DNA of 7,809 bases from Bacillota bacterium (GTDB lineage Bacteria; Bacillota; Clostridia; Oscillospirales; Ruminococcaceae). The stretch lies in NCBI GenBank assembly GCA_023457175.1, contig JAEWMM010000195.1:1-7809 (forward strand), in the 5' to 3' direction. The notes under the pieces were generated by a model. It saw only the letters and a program-made list of their open reading frames with translations. It was not told the DNA's origin and did no database searches. Shown here piece by piece: positions 1 through 6,534 of the stretch. Position 1 is the stretch's first letter; each line of letters opens with the position of its first letter. The translations under genes were made by a program, and so were the position numbers.

Positions 1-1263
1 GCCGAACAGCCCGCCAAAGTTGATGGTATCCCCCGCTTTTTTACCAACCGCCGGAATCACGCGCACGGCGGTCGTTTTATTGTTGACCATGCCGATGGCG
101 GCTTCGTCCGCAATGATGCCCGAGAGGGTCTCGGCGGTTGTGTCGCCCGGCAGCATAATCATATCAAGGCCGACCGAGCAGACCGCAGTCATCGCCTCCA
201 GCTTTTCGAGCGAGAGCGCGCCGACTCTGGCCGCGTCCATCATGCCCGCATCCTCCGATACCGGAATAAACGCGCCCGAAAGGCCGCCAACACGGCCCGA
301 GGCCATAACGCCGCCCTTTTTGACTGCGTCGTTTAACAGCGCCAAGCAGGCGGTCGTGCCGGGGCCGCCGCAGCGCTCAAGCCCCATTTCCTCAAGAATA
401 TGCGCGACCGAGTCGCCAACGGCGGGCGTGGGCGCCAGGGAAAGATCGATGATGCCAAACGGCACGCCAAGCCGCTCGGACGCTTCGGCCCCGACCAGCT
501 GGCCCATGCGCGTGATCTTAAAGGCGGTTTTCTTGACAATGTCGGCAATCTGGTTGATCGGCAGGTCGGCGCTGGCGCGCGAGAGCGCCGCGCGAACAAC
601 GCCGGGGCCCGAAACGCCGACGTTGATAATACAGTCCGGCTCGCTGATGCCGTGGAATGCACCCGCCATAAAGGGGTTATCCTCCGGCGCGTTGCACAGC
701 ACCACCAGCTTGGCGCAGCCGATGGACTGGCGGTCGGCGGTAAGGGCCGCTGTTTCCTTGACGATGCGGCCCATGAGCGCAACGGCGTCCATATTGATGC
801 CCGCCTTGGTTGAGCCGATGTTGACCGACGAGCATAGCAGGTCGGTTTCGGCCATGGCGCGCGGAATAGAGCGGATCAGCTCTAAGTCACCGGCGGAAAA
901 CCCTTTCTGTACCAGCGCCGAATAGCCGCCGATGAAGTTGACGCCGATGGTGTTGGCCGCTTTTTGCAGCGCATGGGCATACTTGACCGGATCGCCGCCC
1001 GAAACGCCTGCCAGCAGTGCGACGGGTGTAACCGACACGCGCTTATTGATGATCGGGATACCGTACATACGCTCAATGTCCTGACCGGTTTTGACAAGAT
1101 CCTTTGCCAGACGGGTAATCTTGTCATAGACCTTCTGGCAGGAACGGTCGATGTCGCTGTCGGCGCAGTCGAGCAGAGAAATACCCATCGTAATGGTGCG
1201 GATATCCAGACACTCGTCCTGAATCATCTGCACCGTTTCGAGAATGTCGTTGATGTTCAGCAT
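1..1263 (-). CDS. PFL family protein (UPF0210/DUF711), 3' end cut by window edge
   Basis: Reading the minus strand from ATG at 1263 gives 421 codons without a stop, up to the left edge. The start [15 protein letters not shown], the segment [14 protein letters not shown], the run [14 protein letters not shown] and the end NFGGLFG match the UPF0210 (DUF711, 'PFL-like') family. Family members are about 450 residues, so roughly 30 residues are missing. GGAGAAGGGG sits about 6 nt before the ATG. The family resembles the pyruvate formate-lyase fold by structure, but its reaction is unknown and I see no glycyl-radical motif in the visible part. It follows the ACT-domain gene after 15 nt, so the two are almost certainly co-transcribed. 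This UPF0237-UPF0210 pairing is conserved in Firmicutes, which suggests the small ACT protein senses a ligand for this one. Predicted cytoplasmic; no signal peptide or membrane span was seen. Confidence 0.93.
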   Translation of the reverse strand, partial: MLNINDILETVQMIQDECLDIRTITMGISLLDCADSDIDRSCQKVYDKITRLAKDLVKTGQDIERMYGIPIINKRVSVTPVALLAGVSGGDPVKYAHALQKAANTIGVNFIGGYSALVQKGFSAGDLELIRSIPRAMAETDLLCSSVNIGSTKAGINMDAVALMGRIVKETAALTADRQSIGCAKLVVLCNAPEDNPFMAGAFHGISEPDCIINVGVSGPGVVRAALSRASADLPINQIADIVKKTAFKITRMGQLVGAEASERLGVPFGIIDLSLAPTPAVGDSVAHILEEMGLERCGGPGTTACLALLNDAVKKGGVMASGRVGGLSGAFIPVSEDAGMMDAARVGALSLEKLEAMTAVCSVGLDMIMLPGDTTAETLSGIIADEAAIGMVNNKTTAVRVIPAVGKKAGDTINFGGLFG

Positions 1264-1278
1264 AGGTTCCCCTTCTCC

Positions 1279-1548
1279 TTAAATGCGGTGCATGGCGTTG
1301 AAAATATCCTCGTGCATGACATGCGCAATAAGACCCATCTGCTTGACCGCAGTCTGCATCTCTTCGGAAAGCGCCGCAAATTCGCAGGAAAGCTTTGAGA
1401 TGTCGGCGAGCATGACCATTGAAAAATAGTCGCCCATAACAGTTTGCGTAACATCGATGATATTGGCGTTGTACGCGGCGCAGATACCGGCGGCCTTTGC
1501 GAGAACGCCTACGGTGTCGCGTCCGACGACGGTGATAACAGCATTCAT
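1279..1548 (-). CDS. ACT domain-containing protein, UPF0237 family
   Basis: An 89-residue protein that is essentially one ACT domain. It opens MNAVITVVGRDTVGVLAKAA, the usual first strand and glycine-rich turn where ACT domains bind small ligands, and continues with NIIDVTQTVMGDYFSMVML, the second and third strands. Length and sequence fit UPF0237, relatives of the GcvR half-domain. The start is well supported: TAAGGAGGA lies about 8 nt before ATG at 1548. It is the first gene of a two-gene operon with the PFL-family protein. ACT domains usually bind amino acids and control a partner enzyme, so a role as regulatory subunit of that partner is likely but inferred. The true ligand cannot be read from sequence. 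Confidence 0.95.
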   Translation of the reverse strand: MNAVITVVGRDTVGVLAKAAGICAAYNANIIDVTQTVMGDYFSMVMLADISKLSCEFAALSEEMQTAVKQMGLIAHVMHEDIFNAMHRI

Positions 1549-1640
1549 GAGCAGATTCCTCCTTAAAATAGGGCGTGGGGATTAAATGCTTATATAGATA
1601 TCAATAATATATCATAACACAAAACAACGCGGGAAAACAA
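1549..1640 (-). promoter_or_regulatory. AT-rich promoter region for the ACT-PFL operon
   Basis: Between the LUD-gene terminator and the ACT start, the minus strand is very AT-rich. It has several -10-like hexamers, for example TATGAT at 1611-1616 with TTGTTT 18 nt upstream at 1635-1640. The best -35 candidates overlap the terminator stem, so the exact promoter cannot be chosen by eye. A promoter here is expected because the upstream transcript ends at the hairpin. Confidence 0.35.
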
Positions 1641-1656
1641 TTCCCCGCGTTGTTTT
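1622..1656 (-). terminator. Rho-independent terminator after the LUD gene
   Basis: Perfect 11-bp inverted repeat: AACAACGCGGG at 1623-1633 and CCCGCGTTGTT at 1644-1654, with a 10-nt loop. It begins about 10 nt after the LUD-gene stop. On the minus strand the stem is followed by a T-rich stretch (TTGTGTT). On the plus strand it is followed by TTTT, so it could work in both directions. Confidence 0.8.
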
Positions 1657-1664
1657 TTCGCTTT

Positions 1665-2252
1665 TTAATAACCTAACTCCTCGCCGACAACAATAACCTC
1701 GGTAGATTCAAAGCCGGTCATTGGTCGCATATGGATGACCATGCCGCGGCAAATGCGCTCAGGGCTGCTGCAGTCATGACATTTTCCGGTCGCGACACAG
1801 GGCGTTTTGCGATTCAGGCGCTTGGCGTTGGCAGGGGCCGCCACATTCCGCGCGCGGTCGATAGCGGCGGTAAGGTCAGGCGCAATTTTGTTGACGCCGC
1901 AGACAAAATAAAGCTTTTTACCGCCGTACAGACTGGCCGACACCCGGTTGCCCACTGCGTCGATATTGACAAGCTCCCCTGTCTCGGAGACGGCGTTCGC
2001 CGACATGACATAGGCTGTAAATTCCGGGAAGCGCTTTACATCTGCGGGGTTTTTCCAATGCCAGCAGACGGTGCTTTCCCTTTCAAGCTGTTCATAGAGC
2101 CCCATGTCTCTCAGCGTAATTGAGCCGCCAAAACCGATTGTCTCGCCCTTTAACGCGTTACACAGATAAGCGCCGGCTTCTGCGGCGGTATCAAAATATT
2201 GCGTTGAAAAACCGTGATTTTTCAAATTCTCAAGCAGCTTGGTGCAATCCAT
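1665..2252 (-). CDS. LUD domain protein (LutC/YkgG-like lactate utilization family)
   Basis: A 195-residue protein of the LUD (DUF162) family. Visible hallmarks are GFGGSITLRDMGLYEQL near the N-terminus (the GGS-T loop), DAVGNRVSASLYG in the middle, GVNKIAPDLTAAIDRARN, and a C-terminal end VVGEELGY. A cysteine cluster in TPCVATGKCHDCSSPERIC (spacing C-x5-C-x2-C-x6-C) is typical of the stand-alone clostridial members and could bind metal. I prefer ATG at 2252 over the upstream in-frame ATG at 2270, because AAAGGAAG (2260-2267) sits 7 nt before the former while the latter has no ribosome binding site. In Bacillus, LutC acts with LutA and LutB in lactate oxidation. Here no lutA or lutB is adjacent and a terminator follows, so this is a single-gene unit and a lactate role is not established. 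Confidence 0.9.
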   Translation of the reverse strand: MDCTKLLENLKNHGFSTQYFDTAAEAGAYLCNALKGETIGFGGSITLRDMGLYEQLERESTVCWHWKNPADVKRFPEFTAYVMSANAVSETGELVNIDAVGNRVSASLYGGKKLYFVCGVNKIAPDLTAAIDRARNVAAPANAKRLNRKTPCVATGKCHDCSSPERICRGMVIHMRPMTGFESTEVIVVGEELGY

Positions 2253-2280
2253 TGGGCATCTTCCTTTCATTTGGTTGTTT

Positions 2281-2309
2281 ATTCTATTTTCGCACAGAGG
2301 GGCAATAAA
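2281..2309 (-). promoter_or_regulatory. Possible promoter of the LUD gene
   Basis: On the minus strand, TAGAAT (2281-2286, five of six matches to TATAAT) lies 17 nt from a weak -35-like TTTATT (2304-2309). This places a start of transcription about 20 nt before the ribosome binding site. The -35 is poor, so this is tentative. Confidence 0.4.
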
Positions 2310-2447
2310 ATCAATATTTTGCTAAACATTCGGCCTGCGCTCTAATAATGTTATCAGCATTGAAGCCTGTAAAATGGCAGTACGCGCGCGTTTGGGCTGC
2401 AATCATCAACTTTTGGGCAAATTGTACTGTGGCATAGGCCGATTCTG

Positions 2448-2456
2448 TGCTATAAT
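2448..2456 (+). promoter_or_regulatory. Extended -10 promoter for the PHP-microprotein operon
   Basis: The plus strand has a perfect TATAAT at 2451-2456 preceded by TG one base upstream (TGCTATAAT), an extended -10 element. No good -35 is present at 17 nt, which is common for extended -10 promoters. Expected transcription start is near 2463, giving a leader of about 75 nt. That leader includes a small hairpin (CCGCA at 2470-2474 with TGCGG about 12 nt later). Confidence 0.6.
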
Positions 2457-2537
2457 TGCCTTGAGAAGACCGCAGGGTCGTTATGCTGCGGATAATCATG
2501 CGCACGCGTACGGCGGCAGAGCAAGGAGGCACTTTAA

Positions 2538-3344
2538 TTGGCAATTGTTTTTGACGGGCATACGCATTCACACCATTCCTTTGACGGAAGCGAAACGATA
2601 GAGGCCATGTGCAGGGCTGCCGTTGCGGCGGGGGTGCGGGGCCTTACCGTGACCGACCACTGCGATTTAGGGGTGTATGCGTTGCCCGACTGGCGCGAGC
2701 GGCTGCTGGGCGCAGCGGCGGAAATTGAGACGGTACGCGCGCGTTTTAAGGGACGGCTGACGCTGTCGTACGGCGTGGAGCTGGGGCAGGCCATCCACGA
2801 TATGCCGGCCGCGTTGCAGGTTTTGGCGCTGGCCGACTATGACGTGGTGCTCGGTTCGCTGCACAACCTGTACCAGACCGAGGATTTTTATTTTTTACAG
2901 GCCAAAACCGGTGATAAAAAAGCGCTGCTGGAACGGTATTTTGAAGAGCTGTTGCAGCTGACCAAAACAGACACCTTTGACGTGCTTGCACATATCACCT
3001 ACGCCTATCGTTATATGGGCTACGGCGACCATATTCCGCCGGTGCGCAGCTTTGAGCCGCTGCTGCGCGAGATTTTTACAGCGCTGGCTCAAAACGGTAA
3101 GGCGCTGGAATTAAACACCTCCGGCCTTTATCGCAGCCCGAAGGCCCGCGCCATGCCGGACCTGTGGGAATTAAAGCTGTTTAAGGCATGCGGGGGCGAG
3201 CTGGTGGCGCTGGGCTCAGATGCGCATATCGCGGCCAACATCGGACGCGGCATAAAAGAGGGTCAGGCGCTGCTGCGTGAGGCAGGCTTTACTTATCAGG
3301 CTGCCTATCAGGCGCGAAAGCCCGTGCCGTACAAGTTAGATTAA
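2538..3344 (+). CDS. PHP-domain phosphoesterase, histidinol-phosphatase (HisJ/HisK) type
   Basis: A 268-residue cytoplasmic metal-dependent phosphoesterase of the PHP superfamily. The four PHP motifs are visible in order: H-x-H at residues 8-10 (GHTHSHHSFDG), TDHCD at 39-43, the glutamate of GVELGQ at 81 with LGSLHN around 106-110, AHITY near 151, and GSDAH near 228 close to the C-terminus. Length and the HSxHSxxG-like opening match the HisJ-type histidinol-phosphatase family, which makes histidinol from histidinol phosphate. Several paralogues of this family act on other phosphate esters, and no his gene is nearby, so the substrate is uncertain. The start is TTG at 2538, placed by AAGGAGG (2523-2529) 8 nt upstream; no ATG fits before the catalytic HTH. 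Two microprotein genes follow in the same operon. Confidence 0.9.
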   Translation: MAIVFDGHTHSHHSFDGSETIEAMCRAAVAAGVRGLTVTDHCDLGVYALPDWRERLLGAAAEIETVRARFKGRLTLSYGVELGQAIHDMPAALQVLALADYDVVLGSLHNLYQTEDFYFLQAKTGDKKALLERYFEELLQLTKTDTFDVLAHITYAYRYMGYGDHIPPVRSFEPLLREIFTALAQNGKALELNTSGLYRSPKARAMPDLWELKLFKACGGELVALGSDAHIAANIGRGIKEGQALLREAGFTYQAAYQARKPVPYKLD

Positions 3345-3358
3345 GGGGAGAGAAACGC

Positions 3359-3511
3359 ATGGGAAGGCTCTTCACTAAGGATGCAAGCTCAATTGGCATT
3401 ATCGGTGACGCGGGTTCCATTGCCATGTTTATGGCGGTTCGGCTATGGCCTTTTATATTGGCGGGTTTAGTTTTGACTGCGTTGCTTACCAGGGTATTTT
3501 CAAAGAATTAA
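3359..3511 (+). CDS. Small membrane protein, diverged copy of the decarboxylase-beta-motif microprotein
   Basis: A 50-residue open frame starting with ATG at 3359, with AAGGGGAG (3343-3350) 8 nt upstream overlapping the end of the PHP gene. It has a charged N-terminus (MGRLFTKD), then SSIGIIGDAGSIAMFM, then RLWPFILAGLVLTALLTRVF as one membrane span, and a basic tail. It aligns with the next gene: SIGIIG, LWP and the span LILAG/FILAG are shared, but the GGADGPT motif is degenerate and one residue shorter (GDAGSI). The frame is intact and the ribosome binding site is good, so I call it a real gene rather than a pseudogene. It probably arose by tandem duplication. Function is unknown; loss of the acidic motif suggests a different role from copy 2, or decay. 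Confidence 0.7.
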   Translation: MGRLFTKDASSIGIIGDAGSIAMFMAVRLWPFILAGLVLTALLTRVFSKN

Positions 3512-3556
3512 TAGCCAGGTCATACGAACAGAATTAAACTAACGGAGGGAAGTACA

Positions 3557-3709
3557 ATGGAGGCAGGCTCTATCGGTATTATCGGCGGCGCAGACGGCCC
3601 GACAGCCATTTATGTGGCGGGTAAGCTGTGGCCTTTAATACTGGCGGCGGGTTTATCGGTTGCAGCACTGCTGGCGCTGCTCGTCTGGTTGTTCTTAAAG
3701 CGTAAATGA
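3557..3709 (+). CDS. Small membrane protein with Na+-decarboxylase beta-subunit motif (OadB/OadG-related)
   Basis: A 50-residue protein starting with ATG at 3557, with GGAGGGA (3544-3550) 6 nt upstream. Residues 5-18 read SIGIIGGADGPTAI, followed by YVAGKLWPLILA, a single hydrophobic span (about residues 26-47) and the basic end LKRK. GIIGGADGPTAIY-SGKLAP is the signature of the beta subunit of Na+-translocating decarboxylases (OadB, GcdB, MmdB), where the aspartate of GADGPT takes part in Na+ transport. Those proteins are about 400 residues with many spans; here only that segment exists as a separate gene. I recall that annotators use a name like 'OadG-related small transporter subunit' for such proteins. 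It may be an accessory subunit of a transporter encoded elsewhere, which is inference. It follows the diverged copy after 45 nt, probably in one transcript. Confidence 0.85.
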   Translation: MEAGSIGIIGGADGPTAIYVAGKLWPLILAAGLSVAALLALLVWLFLKRK

Positions 3710-3716
3710 TGCTCTT

Positions 3717-3767
3717 GCAGTCCCCTGTCGGTTTTTATACCGGTTGATGACCTCATCGAGGGACTGC
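3717..3767 (+). other. Predicted three-way-junction RNA structure in the 3' region of the microprotein operon
   Basis: Seven nucleotides after the second microprotein stop, the sequence folds into a closing helix of 8 bp (GCAGTCCC 3717-3724 with GGGACTGC 3760-3767). This encloses two hairpins, CGGT-TTTTAT-ACCG (3729-3742) and GATG-ACCT-CATC (3746-3757). No T-run follows directly, so it is not itself an obvious terminator. It could protect the mRNA end or be a functional RNA. I do not recognise a known family. Confidence 0.4.
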
Positions 3768-3788
3768 TTAAAGCGTCTTAACAACAAT

Positions 3789-3826
3789 GGCGGCCGTGGG
3801 CTTAACGCCCGGGCCGCCGTTTGTTT
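3789..3826 (+). terminator. Terminator of the PHP-microprotein operon
   Basis: GGCGGCC (3789-3795) pairs with GGCCGCC (3812-3818) around an inner GGGC-TTAAC-GCCC hairpin, followed by GTTTGTTTG. The stem is strong and the T-tract is interrupted. It lies between convergent genes and may also help stop the radical SAM transcript on the minus strand. Confidence 0.65.
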
Positions 3827-3830
3827 GCCA

Positions 3831-4700
3831 TTATAATCTTCGGTAACGCTCGGGGCGTATTTTGCCGCTTTCAAGCGCGTGGGAAAGCTGGTCGATCATT
3901 TTTTGGCGGTCGCGGTTTAACACACCGGCCAGCGCCACATAGTTTGAGACGTGGTTTGAACGCAGCACCGTGCCTTCGCTGTCCACCGACTCCAAAAACA
4001 GCTTCTGCTCCTGTAAATATTCCAGCGGTGTGAGAATCTCAAACCGTCCCTCAAGATAATCCTGCGCCAGCGGCGTGCCCGCTTCGAGATGCAGTGTCAG
4101 CAGACCGAGATAGTCCGGCTTGGCTGCCGTGACCAGCTGGGCCGATTTGACGGCGTGCTCCTGTGTTTTGGGCCGCCCGCCAAGGCCGGTGATCAGCGTC
4201 ATCGAGACCTTGATGCCCGCCGCCTTTAACCGCAGGCAGGCTTCGATAATCTCGGCGGCGGTGACGCCCTTTTTGACGTCCTGCAGAATCTCGTCGCTGC
4301 CCGACTCGGCGCCGATATATACCATCTCAAGCCCGTGCTCCCGGAGCGAGACCAGCTCCTCATGAGACTTGAGCAGCACATCCTGCGCGGCGCCATACAT
4401 TGTGATGCGCTCCAAACGCGGGAACAGCGCGTAGGCCTTATCCAAAATCGTAATAATATCGGGCGTTTTAACAACCAGCGCGTCGCCGTCGGCCAAAAAG
4501 ATGCGGTCGACGCCGAGCCGGTGACTCTGGCTGACCTCCTCAAGGTCGGCAATAACGTCGGCCAGCGGCCGCACGCGAAAGGCCTTGCGCTTATACATCG
4601 TGCAAAAGGTGCAGGTGTTACGAGCGCAGCCGATGGTCATCTGAACAATCAGGCTGTGCGCCTCGCTTGGCGGACGATAAACATCCCCTTCGTATCTCAT
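3831..4700 (-). CDS. Radical SAM protein (B12-independent, COG1032-like)
   Basis: A 289-residue radical SAM enzyme. Near the N-terminus, GCARNTCTFCTMYK gives cysteines at residues 25, 30 and 33 (C-x4-C-x2-C), the spacing used by one subgroup of this superfamily to hold the SAM-binding [4Fe-4S] cluster. Further motifs fit the TIM-barrel core: FLADGDALVVK, MVYIGAESGSDEILQ (the GAESG SAM-contact turn) and TLITGLGG. There is no extra cobalamin-binding domain and no obvious C-terminal cluster. Start: ATG at 4700 has AAGGAGA (4709-4715) 8 nt upstream; the in-frame TTG at 4718 lies just upstream of this site and is unlikely. It begins 27 nt after the rpoN stop, so the two are probably one operon. 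The substrate is unknown and cannot be read from sequence. Confidence 0.9.
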   Translation of the reverse strand: MRYEGDVYRPPSEAHSLIVQMTIGCARNTCTFCTMYKRKAFRVRPLADVIADLEEVSQSHRLGVDRIFLADGDALVVKTPDIITILDKAYALFPRLERITMYGAAQDVLLKSHEELVSLREHGLEMVYIGAESGSDEILQDVKKGVTAAEIIEACLRLKAAGIKVSMTLITGLGGRPKTQEHAVKSAQLVTAAKPDYLGLLTLHLEAGTPLAQDYLEGRFEILTPLEYLQEQKLFLESVDSEGTVLRSNHVSNYVALAGVLNRDRQKMIDQLSHALESGKIRPERYRRL

Positions 4701-4727
4701 GTCAAAAGTCTCCTTCAAATGCGTGTT

Positions 4728-6092
4728 TTATAGGCTCTTGCGCAGCGAGGAGGACGGCAGCCCCAGCTCCTCGCGGTATTTTGCCACCGTACGGCGGGCG
4801 ATGACCGTCTTATCCTTTTGTAGCAACGCAGCCAGTGCGCTGTCGGACAGCGGGTGGCGCGGATCCTCCGCTTCAATCAGGCTTTTGATCTGGTCCTTGA
4901 CCGAGCGGCTGCCTGCGCTCTGGCCGCCCGCGTCGTCGGATAGCGCACGGGAAAAGAAATGCTTAAAGGGGAAAACCCCGAATTTACATTCGATATATTT
5001 GCCGTTGACCGAACGGCTGACCGTCGACTCATGCACGCCGAGCTCCTCGGCAATGTCCTGCAAACGCAACGGCAAAATATCGCCGGCGCGTAAAAAGAAA
5101 TCCTTTTGCCGGCGCACGATGACCGCTGCAATCTGCTCAATGGTGTCGCGCCGGGTTTTAATCGCCTTTGCCACCCACATTGCCTGAGAGAGCTTGCGCT
5201 CGACATAATCCTTGACCTCGTTGTTCTTGTCACACAGTGAGAGGTAGCTGCGGTTGACATTGATATGGGCGCTGTAATGGTCGTTATAACGGCAGGCAAG
5301 CGCGCCGTCCTGTTCGGTGACAGTGACATCCGGCAAAATATAAACTGCGGGACGGCTGCCAAAGCAGAAGGCCGGGCGCGGCTGAAGTGTTTTAATCAGC
5401 TCGTAGAGTGTACGCACTTTTTGCGCTGAACAGCCCAGCGCGCCGGCAATTTTCTGAAAATGGCCGCGCGGCAGCTCCTGCAGATGGTTTTCTACGAGGC
5501 GATAGATAAACGGATCGTCGACGCCCCGGCGCTCTAACTGAATTATCAGCGTCTCGGCCAGATCCTTTGCACCGATACCCGGTGGGTCAAGCGTTTTAAG
5601 ATAGGCGATCGCCTCCTGCGCCAGCACCAAATCGACATTGAAGGTTTGCGCAGCCTGCTCGGCCGTGACGGTGAGATAACCGTTTTCATCAAGTGAATAG
5701 ATTAATTTTTCCAGAATTGAAAGCTCCACCCGCGTCAGGCTGAAATCGAACTGATTTCTCAAATAGGCCTGCAGGTCATAGGGGTCGTCGGTTTGCAGCG
5801 ACGGCTCTGGCCGGCCGCTGTCGTTATAGTCGGCGGGGTCTTCGTCGGGGCGCAGCACCGGTTTTGACATTAGCCATTGCGCTGCGGCCAGCGGACTGAC
5901 CTCCTCCTGCGCGGAGCCGGAGTCAGGCGCCAGTACGTCAATGAGCGGGTTTTCGGCCTCAAGCTCGCCCAGCCGCTCGTTGAGCTCCTGAATATTCATC
6001 TGAAGAAGGGTGACATACTGTATTTGCTGCATAGAAATATTCTGGCGCAGCTCCTGCTTTTGATGCTGCTCTAAAAACCCGGTAACAGGCAT
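4728..6092 (-). CDS. rpoN: RNA polymerase sigma-54 factor
   Basis: A 454-residue sigma-54. It has the glutamine- and leucine-rich activator-interacting region I at residues 1-50 (QQIQYVTLLQMNIQELNERL and neighbours), an acidic linker, the core-binding domain (DPPGIGAKDLAETLIIQL near the middle), the HTH segment LGVHESTVSRSVNGKYIE, and the C-terminal RpoN box ARRTVAKYRE (about residues 432-441), which reads the -24 promoter element. All regions are intact and length is normal for Firmicutes. The start is ATG at 6092, because AAAGGGGAG (6099-6107) is 6 nt upstream. Sigma-54 needs AAA+ enhancer-binding activators; none is in this window, so its regulon is not visible. The radical SAM gene follows after 27 nt. 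Confidence 0.97.
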   Translation of the reverse strand: MPVTGFLEQHQKQELRQNISMQQIQYVTLLQMNIQELNERLGELEAENPLIDVLAPDSGSAQEEVSPLAAAQWLMSKPVLRPDEDPADYNDSGRPEPSLQTDDPYDLQAYLRNQFDFSLTRVELSILEKLIYSLDENGYLTVTAEQAAQTFNVDLVLAQEAIAYLKTLDPPGIGAKDLAETLIIQLERRGVDDPFIYRLVENHLQELPRGHFQKIAGALGCSAQKVRTLYELIKTLQPRPAFCFGSRPAVYILPDVTVTEQDGALACRYNDHYSAHINVNRSYLSLCDKNNEVKDYVERKLSQAMWVAKAIKTRRDTIEQIAAVIVRRQKDFFLRAGDILPLRLQDIAEELGVHESTVSRSVNGKYIECKFGVFPFKHFFSRALSDDAGGQSAGSRSVKDQIKSLIEAEDPRHPLSDSALAALLQKDKTVIARRTVAKYREELGLPSSSLRKSL

Positions 6093-6154
6093 GGTCCCCT
6101 CCCCTTTCTGCATTATAGTCGATTGCAATGATAAATACGCCTGCGATCAGCTAT

Positions 6155-6183
6155 ATTATGACGGATTTTTTTCTGTTTTGCAA
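6155..6183 (-). promoter_or_regulatory. Candidate rpoN promoter
   Basis: On the minus strand, TTGCAA (6178-6183) and CATAAT (6155-6160) are separated by exactly 17 nt, an AT-rich spacer with a run of seven A. Expected transcription start is near 6148, giving a leader of about 55 nt. A perfect TATAAT also occurs at 6112-6117 but lacks a -35 and would put the start inside the ribosome binding site. Confidence 0.6.
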
Positions 6184-6493
6184 GCGATATGATTTAACAG
6201 TTCTGCCAGCGAAAAGCCGTGAACACATTAATTAGGCGGGTATTGTCATAACCTGTACAGAGAGGCAGGCGGATTTTTATATGTGTAAAGGCTAAAAGCA
6301 TCATTGAATAAGCATATTTTTGGTGTTGACGGGCGGCGCTTTTGCCGATCGGGCATGAAGCCGCTCGCGGCCATTTTTAATCTGCCCGCGGCGGCGTTGT
6401 GCCGAGAATGCAGACGAACGGCGCCCGAATGCATAGCGCCGTTCCCACGGGTAATTCTCTGATTAAACCGCTTAAAAGAATTTCCTCCGGGGC
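6184..6493. other. Intergenic stretch with no convincing gene
   Basis: This region separates the divergent rpoN and leu promoters. The open frames in it have no ribosome binding site and no recognisable protein. It holds a perfect 9-bp inverted repeat, GAACGGCGC (6416-6424) with GCGCCGTTC (6436-6444) around an 11-nt loop, with no T-run on either side. It also has a small GCCG-CTCG-CGGC hairpin (6360-6371) followed by ATTTTT on the plus strand. No promoter that would feed these was found. Confidence 0.5.
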
Positions 6494-6522
6494 TTGACAA
6501 GCCATTGCAAAATCGTTATCAT
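6494..6522 (+). promoter_or_regulatory. Sigma-A promoter of the leu operon
   Basis: A consensus -35 TTGACA (6494-6499) and TATCAT (6517-6522, five of six) are spaced by 17 nt. Transcription should begin near 6529, just before the T-box Stem I. The -35 sits inside a short palindrome GGCTT-GAC-AAGCC (6491-6503), which might be an operator. Confidence 0.85.
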
Positions 6523-6534
6523 GCTGTTATATCA

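Noticed and set aside
20..925. Long plus-strand open frame of about 300 codons opposite the PFL-family gene
   Set aside because: It is low-complexity (Ser/Ala/Pro/Arg rich), has no ribosome binding site and lies wholly antisense to a clear family member; high GC explains the lack of stops.
2311..2571. Minus-strand frame of 86 codons in the divergent intergenic region
   Set aside because: Overlaps the promoter and start of the PHP gene, has no ribosome binding site and no recognisable domain.
6416..6444. 9-bp inverted repeat as a terminator
   Set aside because: No T-run on either strand and no gene reading into it; kept only as an unexplained repeat within the intergenic entry.
6246..6500. 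Minus-strand frame of 84 codons between rpoN and the leu promoter
   Set aside because: Its start lies in the leu promoter, it has no ribosome binding site and the protein resembles nothing known.
6490..6510. Possible sigma-54 (-24/-12) promoter near TTGACAAGCCATTGCA
   Set aside because: TTGC resembles a -12 element, but the required GG at -24 with correct spacing is absent, and a sigma-A promoter fits the same stretch perfectly.
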